DNA of 64,000 nt, from positions 1,488,001 through 1,552,000 of the forward strand of contig JARUPY010000387.1 in assembly GCA_029817715.1 (NCBI GenBank), read 5' to 3'. The position numbers were made by a program, and so were the translations under genes. Under the pieces are notes generated by a model. The model did no database searches. It was not told the DNA's origin and saw nothing but the letters and a program-made list of their open reading frames with translations. The DNA comes from Melastoma dodecandrum (taxonomy: Eukaryota; Streptophyta; Magnoliopsida; Myrtales; Melastomataceae). Shown piece after piece: positions 23,477 to 34,295 of this stretch (positions are counted from its first letter, which is position 1; the number at the start of each line of letters is the position of its first letter).

Positions 23477-26400
23477 TCAAGTTGGAGCGTGAGGGTCACG
23501 AACACCCAACTTGCCGAGAAGAAACCGAAACCTGTCACGACCGAGGGCTTTGGTGAAGATACCCGCGGGTTGTGCATGAGTAGAAATGTGAGATGTAGCA
23601 ACTGTCGAGGACTGGATGTGCTCTCGAATGAAATGACAGTCGATCTCAATGTGCTTCGTGCGCTCATGAAAGACAGGGTTGGCTGCTATGTGGATGGCAG
23701 CCTGGTTGTCGCAATAAAGACGGGCAGGAAGAGTGACATCGACTTCAAGAGATCGAAGAAGACTGCGAAGCCATAATGCTTCGCTAACGGCAACCGCCAT
23801 GGCACGGTATTCTGCTTCCGCGGAGGAACGTGAGACCGTTGTCTGTTTCTTGGTCTTTCAAGATATAGGACTGCCCCCTAGAGTGACGAAGTATCCAGAT
23901 GTGGAACGGCGAGTCGTAGGACACGCAGCCCAATCGGAGTCGCAATAGACGTCAAGCTCGAGAGAGTGTGGCCGAATGAAAATGCCTTGTCCCGGAGATT
24001 GTTTTATAAACCGTAATACTCGTAAGGCCGCGTCCCAATGGGGTTGTCATGGATCCTGCATAAACTGTGCCAAGATGTGGACAGAATAACAAAGCTCTGG
24101 TCGCGTAATAGTGAGATAAATGAGACGACCCACGAGGCACCGATACTTGCCGGGATCAGATAATGGTTCGCCAGAGTCTGCTGATAGGCGATGATGCTGC
24201 TCCATGGGGAAGGGTGACGGCTTTGCACCCAACATCCCACACTCCGAAAGGATCTCAAGAGCATACTTCCTCTGATTGAGAAATAGCCCTAAGTCCATCC
24301 GTGTAACCTCAATCCTGAGAAAATACTGTAGAGATCCCAGATCTTTGATACTGAAGCACTCATCAATACCGCTTCAGAGCATCGCACTTCTTAGAGTTAC
24401 TTCCAACGATGATCAGATCGTCAACGTAGACTTGCACCCCCAAGAAGTCACCGTGGTGAGAGTAAGTGAATAGTGAATGATCTGCACCCGATTGGATGAA
24501 TCCATATTATAGTAGTGCATCAGCAAACTTCGAGAACCAGTTCCGAGATGCCTGTCGAAGACCATAAAGAGACTTTTGAAGTCTGCAAACCTGTCCCCTC
24601 CTTGCGGCTGCAAAACCGGGCGGAAGCCTCATGTAAACCTCTTCATCTAGGTCTCCGAGTAAAAAGGCATTGTTGACGTCCATCTGATGAATCTCCCATT
24701 GTTTAGCCACCGCCACTGTTAATAAGCAGCGAACAGTGACCAATTTGGCCACAGGAGCGAACCTCTCCACTCCTTCTATCTAAGTGAACCCCTTTCCTAC
24801 GAGACGAGCCTTGAACCTCTCCACTGATCCATCAGCTCGGCGCTTGATCTTGAAAACCCACCGACAGTCTATAGCTCGCTTCCCCGGCGGTAAGTCCATA
24901 ATCGTCCACGTATCATTGGACTCCAGTGCCTTGATTTCTTCACCCATGGCCGCCTTCCACCGATCATCCTGCAAAGCCTCTTTGAAAGTTCTAGGCTCTA
25001 CCTCCGAATCAACAGATGCAATATACGACATATGACGATTGCTAATATGGGAATATGAGAGGTAATTCTTGAGGGGATAAATTGTTCCTGAGGAATTCAA
25101 TGCCGTGGTCGAGCGTAATGCGGAAGGGGGGTGTGAGCCGTGTACCGCAGTGTGTACCACGTAGTCCTCGAGATGTTTGGGAGCAGCTCTAATTCTCTGA
25201 GATCGTCGAACATTTTCAACCAGTACTTCCACTATCTGCTGGCTAGTGTTGGGCTCATCTCGAAGATCCCCCTCATCCTGTATAGGATTTCCCTCGACAA
25301 ATCCAGGATCATCAGGCGTTAGGTGTCGCTCAACGGGTGTATTCTCCCCCTGAATGTCAACATGCGCATCACGACTTACTGCCTCATATACTTGCTGATT
25401 CGGACTCAAGAACATCGGTTGATGAGAATCTCCCTTATCACGCTGCATCTCTCGCTGTTGGGCGAAAGGAAATTCATCCTCACAGAAGATCACATCTCTA
25501 GAGACAAAAAGTTCATGACTCTCTAGATCATAGACCTTCCAATCCTTCTGCGTATACGGGTAACCCACAAATATGCAACGGCGTGACCTCTCCTTGAACT
25601 TATCCCCATCGCGAGGTCTGGTGTGCACATAACATAATGAACCAAAAACCCGCAAATTATCATAGTGAGGGGTCTTCCCGAATAGTACCTCATAGGGACT
25701 CTTCCCTTCCAGAACTTGAGTCGGTGTCAAATTGATCAGGTGTGCAGCAGTCGAGACGCACTCCGCCCAAAACTTGGTCGGCAGGTAGGCCTGGAAAAGA
25801 AGAGCCCGCGCTACATTCAGGATATGTCTATGTTTGCGTTCCACCCTTCCATTCTGCTGAGGTGTGTAAGTGCAAGTCGTCTGATGAATAATTCCATGCT
25901 CCGCGAAATAGCTCTGCAGAGAACGAGAGAGGAATTCCGTGCCATTGTCGCTCCGTATGATTTTCACGGAGCGATCAAATTGGGTCTTGACCAGATTGCA
26001 GAACTTTATCAGCTGGTGCTGGGCCCCATATTTTTCCCTCAATAGGTACAGCCATGTGGCTCTGCTGTAGTCATCGACGATTGTCAGAAAATAATTTGCA
26101 CCCGTAATGGATTTCGTTCGATAGGGTCTCCAGAGGTCACAATGCACAAGTTGGAATGGAAAATCTGCTTTATTCATACTGAGATTAAAAGTCGACCGGG
26201 TTTGTTTAGCCCGTTGACATATATCACACTCATTATTTTCTAGAGCAGACTTGATACCCTGAAATATAATGCGACGCGATGGGTGCCCCAGCCTCTTATG
26301 CCATACTTGAGCTGTCTTCATGGCGAGATGAGCTGATGCTGTCACGACCACCCAACGCAAGTAGTACAGCCCCCCTCGGCGCTCAGCCACTGCAATCGTC

Positions 26401-26886
26401 TTCCTCGAAATGCAATCATGTATCACACACCGTCCCCGTGAGAACAGGACATCACATTTCAATTCGCTCATCAGTTGATCAACTGATATCAAATTGAATG
26501 GAAAATTCGGCACTAGCAAAACATTTGTTATCATAAAGGAATTCCCGATCTCCACATCTCCGACATGTGTGGCTTGTACCGTGTCACCATTTGCTACATG
26601 GATCGACGAGCGTTGTCTCATTGGGACGATTTCCCGAAAATAGCATCTCTGACCTGTCATATGTCGAGAAGCTCCACTGTCGATTATCCAATTGACACCT
26701 GTATCGACAGAAATAAAATTTGTACCCGTTAGTGGATCCTCGAGTCCCGTGTCGGAGGACCCGACAATATCCATCACCCAGTGAAATTGGTCGTCGGAGA
26801 GGTTCATCAATTGCTTGAAACGGCCCGCATTTCCGCTCGGGCCTACCTGGGCCACATGGGCTCTTAAGCCTTCTGTGGGGCGGGTC
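23477..26886 (-). pseudogene. copia element 1 pol region (PR-IN-RT-RH), disrupted
   Basis: Protease motif IDSGASRHMTG at about 26690-26660; GAG-pre-integrase HKRLGHPS with a CxxC pair; integrase core with HCDLW, DDYSRATWLY and RSDNGTEF; reverse transcriptase from FKARLVGKGFT with YVDD around 24425; RNase H near the end with [11 protein letters not shown] and [11 protein letters not shown]. The frame is open from the protease to the start of RT (over 700 codons), then interrupted by a TAG at 24782-24780 and later frame changes in RT and RNase H. So the element cannot supply its own replication proteins. Confidence 0.92.
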
Positions 26887-27897
26887 ATTTGTCGGGTATG
26901 CTGGATATGGCCCGGTACTCCTCCAGCTGGGCCTGTTGGCTGACTGATCTGGGCCGCTCCATGTGGGCCGAAGCCCATCTGCTTGCGAAGCCCATCTGCT
27001 TGCCCCTGCCACCAGCGCCCTTCTTCTTCTCCTTCCAGCCATCGGGAAATCCGTGAAGACGGAAGCAATTGTCGATGGTGTGATTTCTCATCCCACAGTG
27101 TCGGCATCCTCTAGTCGACCCACACGGTTCTTTTCTTCCGTAGCCGGAATTCGTGCCTCCTCGAGATCCGCCGGTCTTCACCACCAGAGCAGTGTCGTTC
27201 GTCTCCTGCCCATGTTCGAGAGTTCGCTGAGTCTCGTCCTGGCTCACGAGACCGAAGACTTGATTCGCTGGTGGGAGAGGTCCGCTGCTGAGAATATTCG
27301 TTCTCACTGCTGCTAAATCGGCGTTGAGACCCATCAAGAATTGGTGAGCCTTTTCTCGCTCCCTCTTAGCCAGGTACTTCGTCGCTGCCGGGAAATTGCA
27401 CTCGAGATCCTCTTCATAGCAATCCAACTCGTCCCATGCCTGCTTCATCTCGGTGTAATAGTCCTGCACTGATCTTCCTCCTTGCCTGAGACGTCCAATT
27501 TTGGACTGGACCCTGTACATATTCAATTCGTGCCCTCGAGCATATTTATCTTTTAGCTCATCCCATAACGTCTTGGCGTCACCGGCAAAAGTCGCAGAGG
27601 GCTGGAGATGCTTCTCCAACGAGTTGAAGATCCAGGCGATTAGCAGGAGTTGCAGCGGTTCTAGTGTCGGGCCAGAGGATCGCCTGCCTTCGGCTTCTTC
27701 ACGGTCCCATCGATGAAGCCGAGTTTTTCCTTCGCCGAGAGAGCTGTTCGCATCACCCTTGACCAGGTAAGATAATTATGCCCATCCAACAGATAGGGGG
27801 TGAGCAAGAGGCCCGGATTGTCCGATGCCATCAGCTCGTATTCCACAGGAATCTCGATCTTCTTGGAAGAATCGTCTGTCATCCTCACAGGTCGCAA
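26885..27897 (-). pseudogene. copia element 1 gag region, disrupted
   Basis: Capsid-like (UBN2/Retrotran_gag) segment with LLDGHNYLTWSRVMRTAL and DAKTLWDELKDKYA, followed by a CCHC zinc knuckle (CRHCGMRNHTIDNC). A stop codon and a frame change around 27660-27620 split it, and the frame changes again before pol at about 26885. Confidence 0.9.
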
Positions 27898-27918
27898 GAC
27901 CTTTTCGCTCTGATACCA

Positions 27919-28127
27919 AAATAAAGTGATAAAAAAAAATCAAAAGACAAAGACGTGTGTTTTTCCCAATAATTATTAGAAAATGGCTGCAGCTGTACAT
28001 ATAGCCGGGTAGGCAATGTATACAAAAGGAAAGACAGAAATCTAAATCCTATAATTACAGAAGTCAATATATCGGTTTCCTATTGTCTGCTCATTTGCCA
28101 AATATCCCGGGATTTCATTCCGTAATA
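27919..28127 (-). repeat. 5' LTR of copia element 1
   Basis: Immediately followed (minus strand) by the primer-binding site; about 95 percent identical by eye to the 3' LTR. Confidence 0.9.
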
Positions 28128-28550
28128 GTGACTTAATCTTTCATGTCAAACATTCCTCACCATGCGACCAAACAAAAGCAACTTGTGATCGTCATGTTGG
28201 CTATTCTTAGCTTCTGTCCGCCCTCCAAATGAGACTTTCCTGCCATTTCTTTTCCTGAGTCTAAGACACGCCATAACATGTTCGCATTAAATGTTAGAAA
28301 CGAGGATCTTTCACATTGGAGAGCTTGCAGATCACATTCGTGTCGTTAAGTAGTGTTGGCTTTCTTCGGTTGAAAGGGTTGATTAAAAGACAAGTAAAGC
28401 CGACCCCAAATGATTCGGGTGTGACGATGATAAGTTTCCAGAACCCCAACTCGAGTCAAACTCACTGACCATCTAGATGGTCAAGACATCACGCGTTCCG
28501 CCTCCAACCCTTTCTTCTTCCAAGAAACCATGTCCTGATTTGATCCAAAC
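28128..28550. other. Promoter region of LEA_2 copy 2
   Basis: Spacer between the retrotransposon and LEA_2 copy 2. Nothing else seen. Confidence 0.4.
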
Positions 28551-28557
28551 TATATAA
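28551..28557 (+). promoter_or_regulatory. TATA box of LEA_2 copy 2
   Basis: TATATAA, 79 bases before the ATG at 28630. Confidence 0.55.
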
Positions 28558-28629
28558 ACAAACTTCCACCATCTCCCGTTTCCAATCATCCCTCGACTCC
28601 CCGGTTTCCCTTTCCTTACTCCTCTCACG

Positions 28630-29268
28630 ATGGCCGACAAGAACCAACAGGTGTACCCCATAGCCCCCTCTGCGAACGGCCACCCGAGGAGCGACGAGGA
28701 ATCCCTTGCCTCCAAGGAGGAGAAGCGTAAGAAGATGATCAAGTGGGCCGGATACATCGCCGCATTCACCGTCTTCCAGGTCCTTGTCATCGTCGTCTTC
28801 GCCCTCGTCGTCATGAAGGTCCGCACCCCAAAGTTCCGTGTCGGGGACGGCCTCCAGGTCAAAGACTTGACGTCCCAGCCCAGCGTCCCGTCCTTCAACA
28901 TGACCCTCTACGCTCCCATCAGGGTTAAGAACTCCAACTTCGGGCCGTACAAGTACGACGCGACCGCCGTGACGTTCACGTACGGTGGGGCCACGGTCGG
29001 GCAGGTGGCGATCCCGAAGGGGAAGGCGAGCTTCAAGTCTACCAAGAAGATCAACGCGGAGGTTTCCCTGAGCTCGGGGTCGATCCCGAGCGGTGGCAAC
29101 CTGGGGAGCGACCTGAACTCGGGGACGCTGACGTTGAACAGCAAGGGGGCGATGACGGGGAAGGTGGAGCTGATGCTTATATTCAAGAAGAAGAAGACGA
29201 TCAAAATGGATTGCACGATGGTCATCAACGTCTCCTCCAAGTCGGTTCAGTCTGTTCAATGCCAGTGA
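28630..29268 (+). CDS. LEA_2 / NDR1-HIN1-like protein, cluster copy 2
   Basis: Single exon, 212 residues. It closely resembles copy 1 from end to end: N-terminal YPIAPSANGHPRSDEES, basic EEKRKKMIKW, transmembrane helix at about 37-61, then RTPKFRVGD, NSNFGPYKYD, TYGGATVG and a terminal FKKKK segment. Expected in the plasma membrane with the LEA_2 domain outside. Very GC-rich, which opens a long antisense frame that I regard as a shadow. The copy 1/copy 2 pair looks like the most recent duplication in the cluster; the copia element entered between them. Confidence 0.9.
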   Translation: MADKNQQVYPIAPSANGHPRSDEESLASKEEKRKKMIKWAGYIAAFTVFQVLVIVVFALVVMKVRTPKFRVGDGLQVKDLTSQPSVPSFNMTLYAPIRVKNSNFGPYKYDATAVTFTYGGATVGQVAIPKGKASFKSTKKINAEVSLSSGSIPSGGNLGSDLNSGTLTLNSKGAMTGKVELMLIFKKKKTIKMDCTMVINVSSKSVQSVQCQ

Positions 29269-30574
29269 TAGTGAAAGGGCATCCATCATCAAACTGGGAT
29301 CAAAGGAGGAGCTTTCTCTTTAATTCCTGTCGTATGATCACATCTATATGTTTCTTTTTTTTCTTTGGACACGATGATCTTCCTGTACATGTAAAAGATT
29401 TATTATGATTATGAATAGGTTTATACACAATGTCCTTACATAATGACCTGAATTTCCGTAAGATAAACGCGGACGAAAATATATTCTCCTCTCCATTCTC
29501 AACTCACCCACCACAAAAAATAAATTACACGATAAACTAATTATAAGTTAAACATTAAATTTTGATTTAAAGTTATGTAAACGTGAAACGAAATTAACTT
29601 GGTATTTGTTCTGTGATGGCGTACCAAAAGGAAGGGGGGGAAGGTCCACACATATGGACTGAAAATACCCATTCCATTGACATTACGGGGCATGTGGACA
29701 AAGTATATATATATCTAATAGTTTTTTTAGTAAAGATTAGTAGCGAACCCTTACATCGCCTGATCGGATCCGAGTAAATCAGTCTCATCAACTTAACAGG
29801 TAAAGGTTCTTGGGCTTTTATTAGCATTCACTCAAGATACCTCCATTATTAGAGGAGTATGTGTTAAATATTGGGTTCTCATAGCATCAGCGAACCAATA
29901 CCCACATTAATATGGGGTTCAAACCTGAACCTGAACCACCAGCTAACCAACACCCGTTGTACCACTTGAGTGTCTCCTTCGGGACATTATAACTGCATCG
30001 ATTTAAAAGTTTGTCTGACTTCGATCTATTACATCAAAATGTCGTAAGATCCTACTTCATGAATAAGTTATTCTTATTTAGGGCATGATTGATAACTGAG
30101 TAAGTGGCGGCCGTGAACAAAATGAATATTCGTCCACATGAAGATGTATAGAGTATTGAAAAAAGTACAACTACCACAAGGTGAGATCGAAATGGGGTTG
30201 TCACTTACGCAATTTGTGGGGCCTACATTTTACTCATCTTTGACTGGGTAATGAAAAGGGCTGACTTTCCACGTCACGTTTTCTTTGACCTCGTCAAAAC
30301 ATCCCAGCTGTCGTGTAATTTATATATTTAGTATTATTATTTAATCGCGGAAACAGTTCCTTGTCCTCGTCCCCATTAATTAAAGCAATAGAAACGTTTT
30401 CAGTCCAACGTCGTCAGCGCCTTGAACTTTGTTCCGTTCACATAAAATGTTTTTTTTTTTATCAATCAAATATTTACTAGATGTTCGGAGGTTGTCCGTG
30501 TCAGAGCACGCCATGCCGGCCCTGACCCTGCACACGTTCTTTGAACACCCTCCCTCCCCCCGCCTAGGCTTCTC
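29269..30574. other. Spacer between LEA_2 copies 2 and 3
   Basis: AT-rich, no gene or repeat that I can support. Confidence 0.5.
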
Positions 30575-30584
30575 TATATATAAA
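30575..30584 (+). promoter_or_regulatory. TATA box of LEA_2 copy 3
   Basis: TATATATAAA about 70 bases before the ATG at 30653. Confidence 0.6.
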
Positions 30585-30652
30585 GGAACAGCAATACCAA
30601 TCGATTGCGCCAAGCCATTCGAAAGCTGAGCGAACATCTTGTAGTGATAATC

Positions 30653-31315
30653 ATGGCGGACGACAGTCACGCGCGACCCCTGGCCCCCATTCAAGTTTAC
30701 CCTCGCAGCGACCTGGAATCGGCCTTTTACCCTCCCCCCGTGCCGAAGCCCGTGGCACGACGTAGGCATGCGAGCAAATGCCTCGTGTTCTTTCTCGTCA
30801 CGGTGGTCGTCCTCGGCGGCATCTCCCTTGCATTTGCCCTCACCGTGTTCCGTATAAAAGCTCCCGAGTTCAAGCTCCGGGATGCCGCCGTCAACGACCT
30901 GAGGTACGACCACAACTCGACCTCGGCCCGGGTGAAGGGGACGCTGGTCGGGGAAGTCACCCTCAAGAACGACAACTTCGGGACGTTTAAGCATGGGAAT
31001 GGGACGGTGAGCGTGCTATACGGGGGGAAGGATTTCGGGGCGGTAAAGGTTGTCCGAAAGGGCAGCGTACGAGCACGAGAGACGGAGATGGCCAAGGCGA
31101 GCATCGACTTTGTGGTTAGCGGGGAAGGGGAGGGGAAAAACAACACCCTCCGTGAGGAGATCAGCGGAGGCATTGTGAGGATAAGGAGTAACGGGGAGGT
31201 ACGAGGGAAGATCAGCGTGCTGGGTTTCGTGAAGAAGAACAAGGTGGGTGTGCTGGACTGTATCATAAGTATTGAGTTGTCGAGCAGTAGGATTACGGAT
31301 TTGAATTGCAAGTGA
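30653..31315 (+). CDS. LEA_2 / NDR1-HIN1-like protein, cluster copy 3
   Basis: Single exon, 220 residues from the ATG at 30653. An earlier in-frame ATG at 30605 exists, but the later one is chosen because the protein then opens MADDSHARPLAPIQVYPRSD, in line with the other three copies. A Pro-rich linker leads to one transmembrane helix at about 43-66, followed by IKAPEFKLRD and a LEA_2 domain with LKNDNFGTFKHGN and LYGGKDFG. It is more divergent than copies 1 and 2. Likely a plasma-membrane protein of the NHL type; function unknown. Confidence 0.88.
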   Translation: MADDSHARPLAPIQVYPRSDLESAFYPPPVPKPVARRRHASKCLVFFLVTVVVLGGISLAFALTVFRIKAPEFKLRDAAVNDLRYDHNSTSARVKGTLVGEVTLKNDNFGTFKHGNGTVSVLYGGKDFGAVKVVRKGSVRARETEMAKASIDFVVSGEGEGKNNTLREEISGGIVRIRSNGEVRGKISVLGFVKKNKVGVLDCIISIELSSSRITDLNCK

Positions 31316-32864
31316 CACCATGTTTGATTAGTCCATTCATTCATTCATTCATATATGTTGTATGGGTGGGTTCACAGCTTGGGAATTATAGTCTATTGGA
31401 TTCATGGCACCAGAATGTCGTAAATACAACGTTGGAGGCGATAACTATGACCCCCGATTCTATTGATAAGATAATAGAAGTTGTAACATCAATTCTCTCT
31501 CTGTTTCTAAACTATTTCCCGCGTCATCCATCGTTAACTTCTACAACCATACATCTCTCGCCAATACTATCCAAATATCCGTCGCAATTCATAGGCTTAC
31601 ACAACATAATTTCTGAACATCAATTATGGTATTTATTCGAATAGAATACACTCGATGAGAAAAACAAAAGCCAATAGATTGTGCCCACACTATGTCCATA
31701 GAAGTCAGTCGACTGCGTGCACAAAATCTAGTCAATCTTGTCTATAGAAGTTGGCTGACAGAGTCTACAAAAGCTAGTCGACCGTGTATATAGAAGCCTG
31801 TCGACTGTGCCTATAGAAGCTCGTCAACCGAGAAGCCAGTCGACTTTAACCTACATAAGGCAATCGACCGTACCTACAGAAGCCTATCGACTGGACTTCT
31901 ACAAAAGAAAGTTGTCCGGAAAGAAGAGTAGCGGTTCCCTTCGCCAAAGCGACGGTTACAAGTAGATGAGGTGGTTGAAGTCCAATTTCAGCACATGTTT
32001 AGCTGTTAACGGTGGTTGCGCTCTAATTTCAACATGCATTTTTTTGTTATTGCCCTAGGATTAGTATAAATAGCGTATCATATGCCAAAATAAGACACAC
32101 GAACAATCACTTGACACCAATAGAGACATTTTGGTCGTCTTATTTCTCTTATTCTTCCTTGTATTACAACAATTCGACAATAACTTTCAATCCCAAGCAC
32201 ATACATGATTGTCAACTTTGTACTTGTATTCTCTGGTACACTTTAAATGAAAGTAAATGTATTTTTTATTCTTGTAATTGTTCTTTCGTTGTTCTAAATT
32301 TCTTAGCGAACGCACTCATACACACACCTGCATTCATTCGCGCCATGTTTCGAGTCTTGTACGTGCGATTTTGTACGGCAAACACATTGCTGCACAAAGT
32401 GTGAACTCATCAGTTGATGATGAGACAAGCTGTGCAAAGTCTAAATATGCCAATAACTTGTATATGTTCTTGATGCATAACCAAATGATACACTAGGTAA
32501 GTTATATACACAATTGAATCTATGTCGCTTAATAGTACAGTAACATTTGATAAGCTTCTCCTCGAAAACTATAAGTGGTCCAAATGAAGAGAAGCTTCTT
32601 CGAACCGACGACCTAAAAAGCCTCTCAAGGAAAAGACAAGCACCCTCGACTTTATCGCGTACAGACAGACAAAACCCTCGACTCGGCTCGGGTTTGGGTT
32701 GAGAGTCAAATCAAAACGGCGAGGAGTCAAGCAGCCTCGTCCCAATCCATTCCATTACATGCGCCCAGAAAACGCGGTTTCTCAACTCAAAAAACATTCC
32801 CCCTCATCTAAGGACGAGGTATCTATCATCACCAAACACGCACGATCCATCAGAAGCTCCCTTA
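31316..32864. other. Spacer between LEA_2 copies 3 and 4, with a minisatellite
   Basis: Holds the degenerate tandem repeat at 31686-31910; the rest is AT-rich with no gene seen. Confidence 0.5.
31686..31910. repeat. Degenerate ~23-bp tandem repeat (minisatellite)
   Basis: About eight to nine diverged copies of a unit close to CTATAGAAGCC-GTCGACTGTG; the recurring words are ATAGAAG or ACAAAAG followed by GTCGACYG or its variants. Unit spacing is about 22-25 bases with some longer units. Non-coding. Confidence 0.75.
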
Positions 32865-33503
32865 ATGGCTGGGAGCGACCAAGCTAAACCCCTCGCACCC
32901 CTCTCAGGTTACTACCCCAGAAGCGAAGAGGTCGACGAGGCCATCTCTGCGGAGTTCGACCTCCACCGACGTGGCTGCTGCCTAAGGTGCTGCGGCTGCG
33001 CTGCTGCTGTCCTCCTCATCCTCCTGGTCACCACCCTCGTCCTCTTCTTCACCGTGCTCCATATCAAGGACCCTGTCCTCACCGCCGACCACGTCGCCTT
33101 CCACCAACTCCTGCGAAGCACGTCCCTCGGCGCGTCAAACTTCACGGTGGAGATAACGGTCTCGGTGAGGAACCCCAACGCGGCAGCCTTCCGCTACGAG
33201 AACATGACGACGAGGCTGTACTACGGAGGGGATGTCGTGGGAGAAGGAGAGGTTGTCCCCCCGGGGAAGGTGGGGGCGAGGGGGAGGAAGCAGCTGAACG
33301 TGACCGTCGAGGTCAAGGGAGGGAAGGTTGCGGGGGCAGAGCCGTTCGCGGGGGATTGGAGGAGCGGTAACCTGAGCTTCCACAGCGAGACGCGAGTCCC
33401 CGGGAGGGTGAAGCTCACGGACGCGATAAAGAAGAAGCTAGTGGCGAGATTGGACTGCGACCTAACATACGTCGTGGACACCCAGCGGGTGATCAAGAAT
33501 TGA
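32865..33503 (+). CDS. LEA_2 / NDR1-HIN1-like protein, cluster copy 4
   Basis: Single exon, 212 residues. N-terminus KPLAPLSGYYPRSEE matches the motif of the other copies. A Cys-rich juxtamembrane stretch (RRGCCLRCCGCAAA) precedes the transmembrane helix at about 43-67 and could be palmitoylated. The LEA_2 domain has IKDPVLTADHV, VSVRNPNAAAFRYEN and LYYGGDVVGEG, with several NxT sites. It is the most diverged member. No clear TATA box upstream. Confidence 0.88.
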   Translation: MAGSDQAKPLAPLSGYYPRSEEVDEAISAEFDLHRRGCCLRCCGCAAAVLLILLVTTLVLFFTVLHIKDPVLTADHVAFHQLLRSTSLGASNFTVEITVSVRNPNAAAFRYENMTTRLYYGGDVVGEGEVVPPGKVGARGRKQLNVTVEVKGGKVAGAEPFAGDWRSGNLSFHSETRVPGRVKLTDAIKKKLVARLDCDLTYVVDTQRVIKN

Positions 33504-34228
33504 GAATCTGCTCCGTCCCGGGACTTTCTTACAAAAGGGATACAAGAGTTTTGGGCTTCACTGTAGTGTCCGAGCCTTGGGCATGTGGATCTATCTGTTA
33601 TCCATGTAGTTTGTCCTGACTATAAGTTTGTCCAAAGATGGGTCTGGAATTTAATGAACACACCATACACGCAAACACCCACATCGGATTCACGACCAGT
33701 CCAATCAAAACGCATTAACTCAAAACTCGGATATGAGATCGAACCGATGGTTCCTTGTCTGTCCCTCCCACACCAGCTTCAACTTCAAAAATTGAACCCA
33801 TAACAGTCAAAAAAGGAGAGGGAGGTGGGCAGTTGGGAATGCAATAAAAGCAAATGTTGGGTCCCCAGAAATTTTTTTTACTACACGCAAACAATCAAAC
33901 AAAACAAAAAATATTGATTTGGATCCCCCCATTGGCCATGGCTGGGGCTAGGAACTGTTTTGAATCGATATCAGTCCTGAGTAGCCCCCCCCCCTCCCCC
34001 ATTCACGTGACTTCGACTCCCCCCCTCCTCCCCAACTTGGCTTTCTTTTCCTAAAAACTCCATTGCCTCAACCCTTTTGTTACTGTGGAAGTTTAGTTTG
34101 AAAGATCTCAAAGTGAAAGCCCCACTCAGTTTTTTTCCTTTCTTTCTTCCTCGGTTTCATTACAACAACCAACGAACAGTCCCCGACCCAGAACCAGAAC
34201 CCAACTACATTTTTTTTACTGGGTTTTC

Positions 34229-34259
<31 letters not shown>

Positions 34260-34295
34260 TTCGTTTTATTTACTACTAGACTGGCTCTACCAACC
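33504..34295. other. Spacer and likely leader of the MAKR gene
   Basis: Contains C-rich and T-rich tracts and a (CTT)n run at 34236-34262 just before the MAKR start. No gene seen. Confidence 0.5.
34236..34262. repeat. (CTT)n microsatellite
   Basis: CTT run in the probable 5' leader of the MAKR gene, about 35 bases before its ATG. The frame is open through it, so a longer N-terminus is possible but unlikely. Confidence 0.85.

Larger units (their letters stand above)
23264..28127 (-). mobile_element. Ty1/copia LTR retrotransposon, near-complete (element 1)
   Basis: Two closely similar LTRs (23264-23469 and 27919-28127) flank a gag-pol region read on the minus strand. The primer-binding site TGGTATCAGAGC, matching initiator Met-tRNA, lies at 27918-27907 directly after the 5' LTR, and a polypurine tract (GAGGGGGAG) directly precedes the 3' LTR. 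Domain order protease, integrase, reverse transcriptase, RNase H marks Ty1/copia. LTRs differ at about ten positions, so insertion is fairly recent. It cannot be autonomous: gag has a stop and frame changes and pol has a stop and frame changes. It sits between LEA_2 copies 1 and 2. I could not find a clear target site duplication. Confidence 0.95.

Noticed and set aside
27907..27918. tRNA gene at the GCTCTGATACCA site
   Set aside because: Only the 12-base complement of the tRNA end is present, next to an LTR; it is a primer-binding site. The same applies to 52616-52627.
28489..29292. 267-codon open frame antisense to LEA_2 copy 2
   Set aside because: It is the mirror of a very GC-rich gene whose third positions avoid A/T, and its translation is low-complexity Arg/Asp/Gly without family resemblance. 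The sense strand carries the LEA_2 domain.
31686..31910. CRISPR-like array
   Set aside because: The repeats are degenerate and directly adjacent without unique spacers of constant length, and the genome is a plant nuclear one.
34077..34295. 73-residue N-terminal extension of the MAKR protein
   Set aside because: The extension translates T-rich leader and a CTT repeat into Phe runs; conserved sequence begins at the ATG at 34296.
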